Shown in pieces: positions 1 through 8,424 of a stretch of 64,000 bases of DNA (its first letter is position 1; each line of letters opens with the position of its first letter). Where the stretch lies: positions 1,474,219 through 1,538,218 of the forward strand of contig NZ_CANMUU010000001.1 of the NCBI RefSeq assembly GCF_947501165.1. Direction: 5' to 3'. Under the pieces are notes generated by a model. That model saw nothing but the letters and a program-made list of their open reading frames with translations, searched no databases and was not told the DNA's origin. The stretch is from an uncultured Allomuricauda sp. (GTDB taxonomy: Bacteria; Bacteroidota; Bacteroidia; Flavobacteriales; Flavobacteriaceae). The translations under genes and the position numbers were made by a program.

Positions 1-164
1 TAAGTGTTGTTTAGAAAAATATTTTCACCATCCAAAAGGATTTCAAGCCCAATTGAAGGTGGTCCTGCACATAAAACAGCTGCACAATCAACTTCGTCTT
101 CTAAACAAGATTGAGAAAACAATAAAAGTATTAAAAATAGGAATGAAACCTTTCTTTGTACCAT
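1..164 (-). CDS. Lipoprotein, N-terminal part only (runs off the left edge)
   Basis: An open frame starts at an ATG at 164 on the minus strand and stays open to base 1, giving 54 residues. It begins MVQRK, has a hydrophobic stretch of about 15 residues, then a lipobox-like end (FSQSC) with the presumed lipidated Cys followed by acidic residues (LEDEVD). The rest lies outside the window, so function cannot be judged. Further Cys residues (DCAAVLCAGPP) follow. The call as an exported lipoprotein rests only on the signal sequence. Confidence 0.7.
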   Translation of the reverse strand, partial: MVQRKVSFLFLILLLFSQSCLEDEVDCAAVLCAGPPSIGLEILLDGENIFLNNT

Positions 165-244
165 GTATGAAGATTTTGAATAAGATGGCTCTTTTTTGAA
201 TAGTTGCTTCTCTACTAACCTTTATTTCAAGTGGGTATAAACTT

Positions 245-1039
245 CTACCAGCCACCTGAGGCGCCTCCACCTCCAAAGCCGCCTCCGCCGAAACCACCGC
301 CAAATCCTCCAGATCCGAAACCACCTCCACCGAATCCACCCCCAGAAGAGCGAGAGCTGCGTCCCATATTACTTAATATAATCATGTCCCAAATGTCCAA
401 TCCAGAACCTCTTCCTCCTCGATTGTTGCCTCCTTTGTTATTTCTGTTTTTACGGGACAAAATAATAAGAATGATGAAGAATATGATAAATGGCAGAAGT
501 GCTTTTAAAGGAATATCTGGTCCATCAGAAAAAGTGCGATCTTCATTAAATTCTCCATTGAGTACTTGAAAAATAGCATCACTTCCTTTGTCCAGCCCAG
601 CATAATAGTTGCCGCCCTTGAATTCAGGAATTATTATGGATTCTATAATACGCTTTGATAGAGCATCCGTTAGAGAACCCTCTACACCATAGCCCGTACT
701 AATGGCGATGCGGCGATCATCCTTAGCTAAAAGAATGAGAACTCCATTATCTTTACTTGCTTGGCCAACTCCCCATTTTTGCCCCCATTGTGCTCCCAAA
801 AAATTGATGTCTTCTCCTTCGGTCGAACTGATAATGGAAACTACTATTTGTGTGGAAGTGCTATCCGAATACCGAATTAGCTTTTGTTCCAATGCCTTTT
901 TTTGACCATTTCCCAAGAGGTTCACATAGTCATAAACACTGGTTTGGTTTTTCGGTTTTTCTGGGATGGTAAATTGTCCCCAGCCAAGAAAACCAACACA
1001 TAGAAAAAGTACGAGAAGATTACCCTTTAGAAACTGCAT
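245..1039 (-). CDS. TPM-domain membrane protein with Gly-rich tail (YgcG-like)
   Basis: 264 residues. A signal peptide (residues 1-21) is followed by a TPM domain (about 30-165) with the typical VYDYVNLL start, a QIVVSII strand and the DNGVLILLAKDDRR core. A single membrane helix (about 180-194) comes next, then a basic linker and a C-terminal tail made almost wholly of Gly, Phe and Ser. TPM proteins of this layout sit in the envelope and are usually encoded beside LemA, as here. Some TPM proteins are called phosphatases, but that activity is not established for this one. The gene overlaps the upstream TPM gene by 20 bases, so the two are probably co-translated. The tail may be a surface or assembly element. 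Confidence 0.88.
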   Translation of the reverse strand: MQFLKGNLLVLFLCVGFLGWGQFTIPEKPKNQTSVYDYVNLLGNGQKKALEQKLIRYSDSTSTQIVVSIISSTEGEDINFLGAQWGQKWGVGQASKDNGVLILLAKDDRRIAISTGYGVEGSLTDALSKRIIESIIIPEFKGGNYYAGLDKGSDAIFQVLNGEFNEDRTFSDGPDIPLKALLPFIIFFIILIILSRKNRNNKGGNNRGGRGSGLDIWDMIILSNMGRSSRSSGGGFGGGGFGSGGFGGGFGGGGFGGGGASGGW

Positions 1040-1457
1040 CGCTCAATTCATTGGTATCTCCATGCTGCCATGGAAAATGTGCTTCTAATTCTTTTCCCGC
1101 AACAAGAACGCCTTCCACAATACCTTTTTTAAAATTCCCATTCTTAAAGTGGGTGGAGATGATTTCTTTGGTGCTTTCCCAAAAACCTCTGGGAACCACT
1201 CTATCTATGCCGCTATCTCCGTAAATAACAAATTTTTTATCCTCCACCGCCACATATAGGAGCACTCCGTTTTCATCTTTGGTATTATCCATTTTCAAAA
1301 AATGGAAGACTTGCTGTGCTCTACTAAAGTGGTCTATTTTAGTGCTACTCTCAATGTGAACTCGTATTTCTCCCGAAGTATTTTTTTCGGCTTCAAGAAT
1401 GGCATTGACTATTTCCTGCTCTTCCTCGGCAGAAAGAAACTGTTCAACTTCTGACAT
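1020..1457 (-). CDS. TPM-domain protein, second copy
   Basis: 145 residues without a clear signal peptide or membrane helix. The TPM core is visible: an N-terminal helix (LSAEEEQEIVNAILEAEK), GEIRVHIESS, then ENGVLLYVAVEDKKFVIYGD. The C-terminal half (STKEIISTHFKNGNFKKGI) matches the second half of the domain. The gene lies 2 bases from the lemA stop and overlaps the Gly-rich TPM gene by 20 bases, giving the LemA-TPM-TPM order common in Bacteroidota. It is likely the peripheral partner of the membrane-anchored TPM protein. Biochemical role unknown. Confidence 0.85.
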   Translation of the reverse strand: MSEVEQFLSAEEEQEIVNAILEAEKNTSGEIRVHIESSTKIDHFSRAQQVFHFLKMDNTKDENGVLLYVAVEDKKFVIYGDSGIDRVVPRGFWESTKEIISTHFKNGNFKKGIVEGVLVAGKELEAHFPWQHGDTNELSDAVSKG

Positions 1458-1459
1458 AT

Positions 1460-2080
1460 TTAATCAAATTGAAAATCAACATCAGGGGCATCTTCCGCTC
1501 CAGGATTAGATTTAAAACGAGGCATTTTTTCGAACCCGAACCAACTGGCAAAAAACTTTCCTGGTAACTTGGAAATATACTTGTCGTAGATATTCACAGT
1601 CTCATTGTAGCGATTCCTTTCAACATTTATTCTGTTCTCTGTGCCTTCCAGTTGTGACTGAAGTTCCAAGAAATTCTGGTTTGCTTTGATATCGGGATAG
1701 CGTTCTACTGAAACCAATAATCTGGATAACGCAGAAGAAAGTCCGGTTTGCGCTTGCTGAAATTGAGCCAATTGCTCAGCTGAGATGTTATCTATGTCTA
1801 TTGAGGTTGAAGTAGCTTTGGCTCTAGCTTCAACTACTTCTTTTAGGGTGGACCTTTCAAAGTCGGCGGCCCCTTGTACAGTCTTTACAAGATTCCCTAT
1901 CAAATCGCTTCGACGTTGGTACGAACTTTCAACATTTGCCCAAGCCGTTTCAGCATCGGCGCGGTATTCAACTGCCGTATTGTTGAAACTAAATGCGTAT
2001 AGGCCTGCAAATGCTCCTAGCAGTATCACAACAATTACGATAATCCCCAAGCATCCAAGCCCTAGAAATCTTTTCTTCAT
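1460..2080 (-). CDS. lemA: LemA family protein
   Basis: 206 residues. One N-terminal membrane helix (about 9-31) is followed by a long helical domain with LemA landmarks: NNTAVEYRADAETAWANVESSYQRR-type start, DLIGNLVKTVQGAADFE, a central QTGLSSALSRLLVSVERYPDIKANQNF block and TENRINVERNRYNETVNIYD. LemA proteins are anchored in the inner membrane with the helical domain outside, and their role is poorly defined. First gene of the lemA-TPM-TPM operon. The start is the only ATG ahead of the membrane helix. Family assignment is secure, function is not. Confidence 0.93.
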   Translation of the reverse strand: MKKRFLGLGCLGIIVIVVILLGAFAGLYAFSFNNTAVEYRADAETAWANVESSYQRRSDLIGNLVKTVQGAADFERSTLKEVVEARAKATSTSIDIDNISAEQLAQFQQAQTGLSSALSRLLVSVERYPDIKANQNFLELQSQLEGTENRINVERNRYNETVNIYDKYISKLPGKFFASWFGFEKMPRFKSNPGAEDAPDVDFQFD

Positions 2081-2146
2081 TTTCTATTTATTTTGTGTTT
2101 ATGTATAGTTATTTGATAGGTATTAAAAAAAGCAGTTTTGTTACAA

Positions 2147-2476
2147 CTACAATTGGTCTTTGATCTTAAGAAGCTCAGCCTTTACCATTTGTAGTTTTTG
2201 AATGACTTCAAACTTAGAAAGTGTCTTTTGTTTTTCTTCTTTTAAATGGATTTTAGCGCCTTCCAAGGTAAACCCGCGTTCTTTCACCAGATAGTAGATG
2301 AGTTGTAGATTTTTGATGTCCTCTGGGGTGAATTTCCTGTTTCCCTTAGCGTTCTTTTTTGGTTGAAGCACATCAAACTCCTTTTCCCAAAAACGAATTA
2401 ATGAAGTATTTACACCAAATGCTTTGGCCACTTCGCCAATGCCGTAGTACCGCTTTTCAGGAAGGTCTATGTGCAT
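2147..2476 (-). CDS. MerR family transcriptional regulator
   Basis: 109 residues. The N-terminal winged helix is clear: KRYYGIGEVAKAFGVNTSLIRFWEKEF, with the RFWEKEF recognition segment, then the wing NRKFTPEDIKNLQLI. The C-terminal helix (about 75-108) is probably a dimerisation coil. There are no Cys residues for metal or redox sensing, so the signal is unknown. Its start overlaps the stop of the M23 peptidase gene as TAATG, so the two are likely translationally coupled and the regulator may respond to cell-wall state. This short form is common next to M23 peptidases in Bacteroidota. Confidence 0.9.
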   Translation of the reverse strand: MHIDLPEKRYYGIGEVAKAFGVNTSLIRFWEKEFDVLQPKKNAKGNRKFTPEDIKNLQLIYYLVKERGFTLEGAKIHLKEEKQKTLSKFEVIQKLQMVKAELLKIKDQL

Positions 2477-3453
2477 TAATCAAGGGATTGATTCTCTTGG
2501 TTGGCAAACTTGAGCATGTTTTCAAACTCTTCGGCCGTCAAACTTCCATAATAGAAGTTAATAGGGTTGATACGCTCGCCATCTTTCCAAACTTCGTAGT
2601 GTAGGTGAGGGGCTTCAGAACGTCCAGTATTGCCCACAAAACCAATCAAGTCTCCTCGCTTGACCTTTTGACCAACACTTACATTGTATTTGCTTAGGTG
2701 GGCATACAAGGTCATATATCCGTAACCATGGTTGAGTCGAATATGCTTGCCATACCCTGATGACCTATTGTCTGCGCGAATCACTTCTCCATCTCCAGGC
2801 GCGTAAATTGGCACACCTCTAGGAGCTGTAAAGTCCATGCCCCAATGCATTTTTCGTGCTTTGGTAAAGGGGTCGGAACGCCATCCAAATCCTGATGCCA
2901 TTCGTTTAAGGTCTTCGTTACGAACAGGTTGTATTGCAGGAATAGATGCTAAAAGTTTTTCTTTTTCTTCCGCAAGCTTGGCAATTTCATCCAACGATTT
3001 TGATTGGATAACCATTTGTTTTTGGATTATGTCCAGTCGCTTAGTGGCATTGACTATGATTTCCGAATTATTGAAACCCTCCAAGGACTTGTATCTATTG
3101 ATACCTCCAAAACCGGCCCTGCGCTGCTCCTCAGGAATAGGATTAGCCTCAAAATACAAACGATAGATATTGTTGTCCCTATCTTCGATACTGGCCAAAA
3201 CCTGCTCAATCTGCTCCATTTTCCGGTTAAGAATATCAAATTGAAGCTCATAATTTTTTACTTCCCTTTCCAACGAAAGCTCCTTGGGAGTATTTAGCCA
3301 ACTGGTATTCAATAAAACAATGAGTGATAAAAAACCAAAAAGGGCAGACCCTAGAATGAAGAAGGTGAGATTTCTATATTTTCTCGACTTCTTGGGTTCT
3401 ATTTTTCGATACGAGAGCGTATCCGGATCGTAATAGTATTTAACTTTATGCAT
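2476..3453 (-). CDS. M23 family metallopeptidase (murein endopeptidase)
   Basis: 325 residues. A short cytoplasmic N-terminus precedes one membrane helix (about 29-50), then a coiled coil (about 58-175). The C-terminal LytM/M23 domain (about 185-300) carries the zinc motifs: HWGMDFTAP (HxxxD), the central [20 protein letters not shown], and HLHYEV (HxH). It is expected to cleave peptide cross-links in peptidoglycan while anchored in the inner membrane. It is the first gene of a pair with the MerR regulator and is divergent from alaS across about 105 bp. The catalytic residues look intact. Confidence 0.92.
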   Translation of the reverse strand: MHKVKYYYDPDTLSYRKIEPKKSRKYRNLTFFILGSALFGFLSLIVLLNTSWLNTPKELSLEREVKNYELQFDILNRKMEQIEQVLASIEDRDNNIYRLYFEANPIPEEQRRAGFGGINRYKSLEGFNNSEIIVNATKRLDIIQKQMVIQSKSLDEIAKLAEEKEKLLASIPAIQPVRNEDLKRMASGFGWRSDPFTKARKMHWGMDFTAPRGVPIYAPGDGEVIRADNRSSGYGKHIRLNHGYGYMTLYAHLSKYNVSVGQKVKRGDLIGFVGNTGRSEAPHLHYEVWKDGERINPINFYYGSLTAEEFENMLKFANQENQSLD

Positions 3454-3468
3454 GAAGGGAAATTATCC

Positions 3469-3476
3469 TATTTTTG
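3469..3476 (+). promoter_or_regulatory. Candidate -7 box upstream of alaS
   Basis: TATTTTTG fits the Bacteroidota TAnnTTTG -7 consensus and lies 83 bases before the alaS ATG in the divergent gap. No convincing -33 TTTG is seen at the right distance. Confidence 0.35.
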
Positions 3477-3558
3477 CCCATTCTTTTTTATCAAAACAAA
3501 CAAATATAAAGATTGTTTTGCACAAAGTGTTAAATTTAATAAAACCCTAGCAAATCCA

Positions 3559-6177
3559 ATGACGTCCCAAGAAGTTAGAGCCCAGTTTTTAAACTTTTTC
3601 AAGGGGAAGGAACACAAGATTGTCCCATCAGCCCCCATGGTCATTAAAGATGACCCCACACTGATGTTCACCAACGCAGGTATGAACCAGTTCAAGGAAT
3701 TTTTCTTGGGAAATTCAGAGGCTAAGTCCAAAAGAGTTGCAGATACTCAGAAATGTCTTCGGGTAAGTGGAAAGCACAATGATTTGGAAGAAGTGGGCAA
3801 AGATACCTACCATCATACCATGTTTGAGATGTTGGGGAACTGGAGCTTTGGTGATTATTTTAAGAAAGAGGCTATTGAATGGGCTTGGGAATTGCTTACA
3901 GAGACCTATAAAATTGATAAAGACAGTCTTTATGTCTCGGTTTTTGAAGGAAGTGATGATGCGGATAATCTGGAAATGGATAAAGAAGCCTTTGATTTAT
4001 GGAAAAGGATTGTGCCTGAAGACCGAATTATCATGGGCAACAAAAAGGACAATTTTTGGGAAATGGGCGACCAAGGCCCATGTGGCCCCTGTTCTGAGAT
4101 TCACGTAGACATACGTTCCAAAGAGGAGAAAGCTAAAGTGCCTGGTGCAACATTAGTGAATCAAGACCATCCGGAAGTAGTAGAAATCTGGAATTTGGTC
4201 TTTATGCAATACAATCGAAAGGCAGACGGAACTCTGGAAAGTCTTCCCCAAAAGCATGTGGATACAGGTATGGGTTTTGAACGTCTCTGCATGGTCCTGC
4301 AAGGGGTTAGGTCAAATTATGATACTGATGTGTTCACTCCGCTTATCCGAGAGATTGAAACCATAACCGGGCATAAATACGGCAACAACGAAGATGTGGA
4401 TATTGCCATTCGCGTTGTGGCCGATCACGCCAGAGCGGTAAGTTTTGCCATCGCGGATGGACAATTACCAAGCAATAATGGTGCAGGCTATGTAATCCGT
4501 AGAATTTTACGTCGAGCCATTCGATATGGATTTACTTTTTTGGATACTTCTAAACCTTTTATGTACCAGTTGGTCAAGGTTTTGGGTGAAACTATGGGCA
4601 AATCCTTTCCTGAATTAAAAGAACAGTATCAGCTGATTGAAAATGTAATTAAGGAGGAGGAAAACTCATTTCTATCGACATTGGAACAGGGACTTGTGCT
4701 TTTGGATTCGATAATAGCTTCTTCAAAGGACAAGACGATTTCGGGTGGAAAGGCTTTTGAACTTTATGACACCTTTGGGTTCCCTATCGATTTAACTGAA
4801 TTGATTCTTGAGGAAAAAGGTCTTCAACTGGATAAAGCTGGTTTTGACAAAGCTCTTCAAGAGCAAAAAGACCGTTCAAGGGCAGCTTCAGAGATTTCCA
4901 AAGAAGATTGGACCGTTCTTGCTTCGGACTTGGAACAGGAGTTTATTGGATATGACAGCCTTGAAACCGAGGTAAAAATTGTAAAGTACCGAAAAGTAAA
5001 TACGAAAAAGGATGGTGATCAATATCAATTGGTTTTTAATTTAACGCCTTTTTATGCGGAAGGTGGCGGTCAAGTTGGGGATAAAGGGTATTTGGAAGCC
5101 CCCAATGGAGACGTAACCTATATTATAGACACCAAAAGAGAGAATAATGAAATTGTTCATTTTTCGGAAACCTTGCCAAAGAATATTTCAGAAACTTTCA
5201 AGGCTTCGGTAGATAAAAAACAACGTTGGCGAACCGCTAGCAACCACACAGCTACACATTTGTTGCATCAGGGACTTCGAGAGGTATTGGGCGGTCATGT
5301 GGAGCAAAAAGGCTCCGCAGTACATTCCAAGTATTTGCGTTTTGATTTTTCCCATTTCTCCAAGCTATCTGTGAAGGAGTTGCGGGATGTGGAAAATTTT
5401 GTGAATGCACGTATTGAGGGACAGCTCCCGTTGGAAGAAAGTCGAAATGTGCCCATTAAAAAAGCCATGGCAGATGGCGCTATGGCGCTTTTTGGAGAAA
5501 AATATGGAGATACGGTCCGAACCATACGTTTTGGTCAATCCATTGAACTCTGTGGAGGTACCCATGTGAAGAACACTGGGGATATTTGGCACTTTAAAAT
5601 AGTTTCGGAAGGCGCGGTAGCTGCTGGTATCCGAAGAATTGAAGCGATTACTTCGGATGCGGTCAAAAAGTTCTATTTTGACAATAACCGCATGCTCTAC
5701 GAAATAAAAGACCTCTTAAACAAAGCTCAAGACCCGGTTAAGGCCGTTGAGAGTCTTCAAGATGAAATTGCATCGTTGCGCAAACAAGTGGAACAGCTTT
5801 CCAAAGACAAGGCAAAGGGACTGAAAAACGAACTTGTTGCTGAATTAAAGGACATCAACGGGATTCAATTTTTGGCCAAAAAGGTCGATTTAGATGCTGC
5901 TGCCATTAAGGATATGAGCTTTGAGATGGGGAACCAAATATCCAATCTGTTCCTCTTACTGGGGGCGGATAAGGATGGAAAAGCATTGTTGTCCTGTTAC
6001 ATTTCGAAGGATTTAGTGTCCAATAAGGGACTGAATGCTGGCAAGATTGTTAGGGAGCTTGGAAAGTTCATTCAAGGCGGAGGAGGTGGACAGCCCTTTT
6101 TTGCAACAGCAGGGGGAAAAAACCCTTCAGGTATTGAAGAAGCCTTTGAACATGCCAGGAGTCTTGTGACCGAATAA
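3559..6177 (+). CDS. alaS: Alanine--tRNA ligase
   Basis: 872 residues from the chosen ATG. It charges tRNA-Ala and proofreads Ser/Gly. The catalytic domain starts [14 protein letters not shown] and contains [20 protein letters not shown] and the [17 protein letters not shown] block. The editing domain carries the zinc motif HTATH with CGGTH near residue 660. The C-terminal DHH-linked domain ends with [15 protein letters not shown] longer in-frame start at 3448 was rejected because it adds 37 residues unlike any AlaRS and would overlap the divergent M23 gene. Length and motifs are normal. Confidence 0.97.
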   Translation: MTSQEVRAQFLNFFKGKEHKIVPSAPMVIKDDPTLMFTNAGMNQFKEFFLGNSEAKSKRVADTQKCLRVSGKHNDLEEVGKDTYHHTMFEMLGNWSFGDYFKKEAIEWAWELLTETYKIDKDSLYVSVFEGSDDADNLEMDKEAFDLWKRIVPEDRIIMGNKKDNFWEMGDQGPCGPCSEIHVDIRSKEEKAKVPGATLVNQDHPEVVEIWNLVFMQYNRKADGTLESLPQKHVDTGMGFERLCMVLQGVRSNYDTDVFTPLIREIETITGHKYGNNEDVDIAIRVVADHARAVSFAIADGQLPSNNGAGYVIRRILRRAIRYGFTFLDTSKPFMYQLVKVLGETMGKSFPELKEQYQLIENVIKEEENSFLSTLEQGLVLLDSIIASSKDKTISGGKAFELYDTFGFPIDLTELILEEKGLQLDKAGFDKALQEQKDRSRAASEISKEDWTVLASDLEQEFIGYDSLETEVKIVKYRKVNTKKDGDQYQLVFNLTPFYAEGGGQVGDKGYLEAPNGDVTYIIDTKRENNEIVHFSETLPKNISETFKASVDKKQRWRTASNHTATHLLHQGLREVLGGHVEQKGSAVHSKYLRFDFSHFSKLSVKELRDVENFVNARIEGQLPLEESRNVPIKKAMADGAMALFGEKYGDTVRTIRFGQSIELCGGTHVKNTGDIWHFKIVSEGAVAAGIRRIEAITSDAVKKFYFDNNRMLYEIKDLLNKAQDPVKAVESLQDEIASLRKQVEQLSKDKAKGLKNELVAELKDINGIQFLAKKVDLDAAAIKDMSFEMGNQISNLFLLLGADKDGKALLSCYISKDLVSNKGLNAGKIVRELGKFIQGGGGGQPFFATAGGKNPSGIEEAFEHARSLVTE

Positions 6178-6186
6178 AACAAAAAC

Positions 6187-6843
6187 ATGCGATTCTTTAA
6201 ATTGAGAACCATGAATTGGAAGTATATAGTTGGTGAAATTCTCCTGATCTTCGTGGGCATTAATCTTGCCATATGGTTCAATGATTGGAATTCTTCCAAG
6301 ACCATTCAAAAGGATAAAGAAATCGCACTTACCAAAATCAAGGAAGAAGTTGAAAACAACCTTCAACAACTTTTGGACAGCAGGGAACAAAACCAGAAAA
6401 TACCTCTTTTTTACACAGAACTGGACAGCCTAAAGAATGAAGATGAGGATTTGGTTCTTGACCCCGAGGTTATGAGAGGTTTTGTTGGAAAATATGCGCA
6501 CTTTTTTATTGCGATAGATTCAGTACCTACTGTGGATGGGAAATATAAGTATGAAGGGGATACCTTCATCAATCTTGATATTACTGATTTGAGCAGCATA
6601 GCATGGGATATATCTAAATCCACCGGAATATTTCATGAATTTGGTTTCGATTGTCTTTATCGGATGCAGGGCATGTACAACACCCAAGAACTTGTGCAAA
6701 ACGAACTTCGCAAAGCCACAGAAGCTCTCAGCAATAAATCGATTGATGACTTGGTTCGCATTTTGGGCTTTATGGGCCAGTTGGAAGAACAGCTTGAGGA
6801 ACAGTATTTGGATATGATTGAGAATATCGACAACTGTAAATAG
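6187..6843 (+). CDS. DUF6090-type membrane protein
   Basis: 218 residues. The N-terminus has the block typical of DUF6090 proteins: WKYIVGEILLIFVGINLAIW followed by FNDWN, one membrane helix (about 14-30) ending in an N-x-W motif. The rest is a soluble, mostly helical domain with two charged coil regions. Function is unknown; these proteins are abundant in Flavobacteriaceae. It begins 9 bases after alaS and is probably read from the same transcript. A start at the second Met (codon 10) would still keep the helix. Confidence 0.75.
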   Translation: MRFFKLRTMNWKYIVGEILLIFVGINLAIWFNDWNSSKTIQKDKEIALTKIKEEVENNLQQLLDSREQNQKIPLFYTELDSLKNEDEDLVLDPEVMRGFVGKYAHFFIAIDSVPTVDGKYKYEGDTFINLDITDLSSIAWDISKSTGIFHEFGFDCLYRMQGMYNTQELVQNELRKATEALSNKSIDDLVRILGFMGQLEEQLEEQYLDMIENIDNCK

Positions 6844-6853
6844 TTTCTTAAAA

Positions 6854-7801
6854 ATGAAATTGCAGACTTCTGTTCCCTTTAGCAAAGCCCAAAACCTCAT
6901 CGATTATACTAGCACAATTTTTCTGATGGGTTCGTGTTTTTCTGAAAATATTGGAGATAAATTTTCCTATTTTAAGTTTCAATCGACCCAAAATCCTTTT
7001 GGAATCTTATTTCATCCTTTGGCCATTGAAAAACTGATAACACGTGCCTTAAATGATAAAAAGTATGATGCTTCGGATATTTTTGAGTTTCAGGAGCGCT
7101 GGCTAACTTTTGATGCACATTCCAGTATGGCTCGGAACTCAGGGGAAAACCTAATAGATACGCTGAACAACGCTCTCTTAAAAACCAAAACCCAGCTTGA
7201 AAAGGCTTCGCATGTGATTATTACTTTGGGAACAGCTTGGGTGTATCGGCATTTGACAAGAGATATTATAGTCGCCAATTGTCATAAAGTCCCGCAAAAA
7301 GAATTTGAAAAGAAGCTATTGGGTATCCATGAAATTGTTGCTTCCTTACATCGTATGATTCAGTTGGTTCGTTCTATAACCAAAAATGCTGAATGCATAT
7401 TCACTATTTCCCCAGTACGCCATTTGAAGGATGGGTTTGTGGAAAATCAGTTGAGCAAGGCTCATTTGATTGCAGCAATACACCAGTTGCAGAATGAAAA
7501 CACGAACTACTTTCCTTCTTACGAAATTATGATGGATGAACTTCGTGATTATCGATTTTATGATTCAGATATGGTGCATCCCAATGGGCTTGCCATTGAC
7601 TATATCTGGGAAAAGTTCATGTCAACTTGGATTTCTGAAGAAGTTTACAGCATTATGAATGAGGTGCAGTCCATTCAAAAAGGAGTATCGCACAGAGCAT
7701 TCAATCCAAATTCCGAAGCACACAAAACTTTTGAAAAAAGCCTTCGTGTAAAAATTGAGTATCTTCAAAAAAAATACCCTTCTATAAAATTCGATACATG
7801 A
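6854..7801 (+). CDS. GSCFA domain-containing protein
   Basis: 315 residues from the ATG at 6854. The defining motif is at about residues 25-31 (MGSCFSENIG). Other conserved parts are FGILFHPLAIEK, a LGTAWVY block, TISPVRHLKDG and the YDSDMVHPN block near residue 235. The GDSL-like layout (Ser in GSCF, late D-x-x-H) suggests a hydrolase or acyltransferase fold, but no substrate is known. An upstream in-frame start at 6818 would overlap the previous gene and was rejected because GSCFA proteins start MKLQT. The 3' end overlaps the next gene by 4 bases. Confidence 0.88.
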   Translation: MKLQTSVPFSKAQNLIDYTSTIFLMGSCFSENIGDKFSYFKFQSTQNPFGILFHPLAIEKLITRALNDKKYDASDIFEFQERWLTFDAHSSMARNSGENLIDTLNNALLKTKTQLEKASHVIITLGTAWVYRHLTRDIIVANCHKVPQKEFEKKLLGIHEIVASLHRMIQLVRSITKNAECIFTISPVRHLKDGFVENQLSKAHLIAAIHQLQNENTNYFPSYEIMMDELRDYRFYDSDMVHPNGLAIDYIWEKFMSTWISEEVYSIMNEVQSIQKGVSHRAFNPNSEAHKTFEKSLRVKIEYLQKKYPSIKFDT

Positions 7802-8424
7802 AAAAAGTACTTGCTGGAGCTTTAATTGCACTGGCATCAGTATTTATATATAAGTCTTGCTCCGAAGATAAGGAGCAGACAAGGATGCTAAAGGAGAGTT
7901 CCATGCTTATTCAGCAGCAAATAAAGAATGTCTCCAAGCTGATTGTGTCCGAAGGTCATTTTTCGCAAGTATATAATTACAAAGAGTCCAAAGAGCTTTT
8001 TGGTACGTGGTTTACTGCAGAAAAAAAGGCGTTGGTAGTGGTCAATGCCGAAGTAACCATAGGTTATGATTTAAGTAAACTGGAGTATGAATTGGATGAA
8101 GAGAATAGGATTCTAAAACTCCAAAATTTGCCTCAGCCCGAAATTAACATCCATCCTGATTTTGAATATTATGATATGCAGGCTGACTACTTCAATCAGT
8201 TTAGTGCTAATGATTACAATCAAATAAAGGATACTATAAAAGCATCGCTCTTAAAAAAGGTCAAGACATCATCACTGGTTACCAATGCTGAAAACAGATT
8301 ATTGAGTGAACTTTCCAAAATTTATATACTCACTCAGTCTATGGGTTGGACCTTGGTTTATAATGATGAAGAAATTAAGAACGAGGATGTCTTACGGGAC
8401 CTTGGTAAAACTATGATTGACTAA
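7798..8424 (+). CDS. DUF4230 domain-containing protein
   Basis: 208 residues with an N-terminal hydrophobic segment (about 4-19) that ends at a Cys (YKSCSED), so it is a membrane-anchored protein or possibly a lipoprotein. The body matches DUF4230: VSKLIVSEGHFSQVYNYK, KALVVVNAEVTIGYDL, then a beta-rich stretch and a C-terminal helix. Unknown function, presumed periplasmic. Its ATG overlaps the GSCFA stop (ATGA). The 3' end overlaps the convergent hydroxylase gene by 33 bases, so antisense overlap of the two messages is likely. Confidence 0.82.
   Translation: MKKVLAGALIALASVFIYKSCSEDKEQTRMLKESSMLIQQQIKNVSKLIVSEGHFSQVYNYKESKELFGTWFTAEKKALVVVNAEVTIGYDLSKLEYELDEENRILKLQNLPQPEINIHPDFEYYDMQADYFNQFSANDYNQIKDTIKASLLKKVKTSSLVTNAENRLLSELSKIYILTQSMGWTLVYNDEEIKNEDVLRDLGKTMID

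Noticed and set aside
88..339. 83-residue minus-strand frame beginning MDSVEVV
   Set aside because: It overlaps the TPM gene tail in another frame and the real lipoprotein start at 164; no signal or family.
231..569. Pro-rich 112-residue plus-strand frame
   Set aside because: It is the antisense of the Gly-rich tail of the TPM protein gene; Gly codons read backwards give Pro.
3448..3558. 37-residue N-terminal extension of alaS
   Set aside because: Not present in AlaRS enzymes and overlaps the M23 start; the ATG at 3559 gives the normal start.
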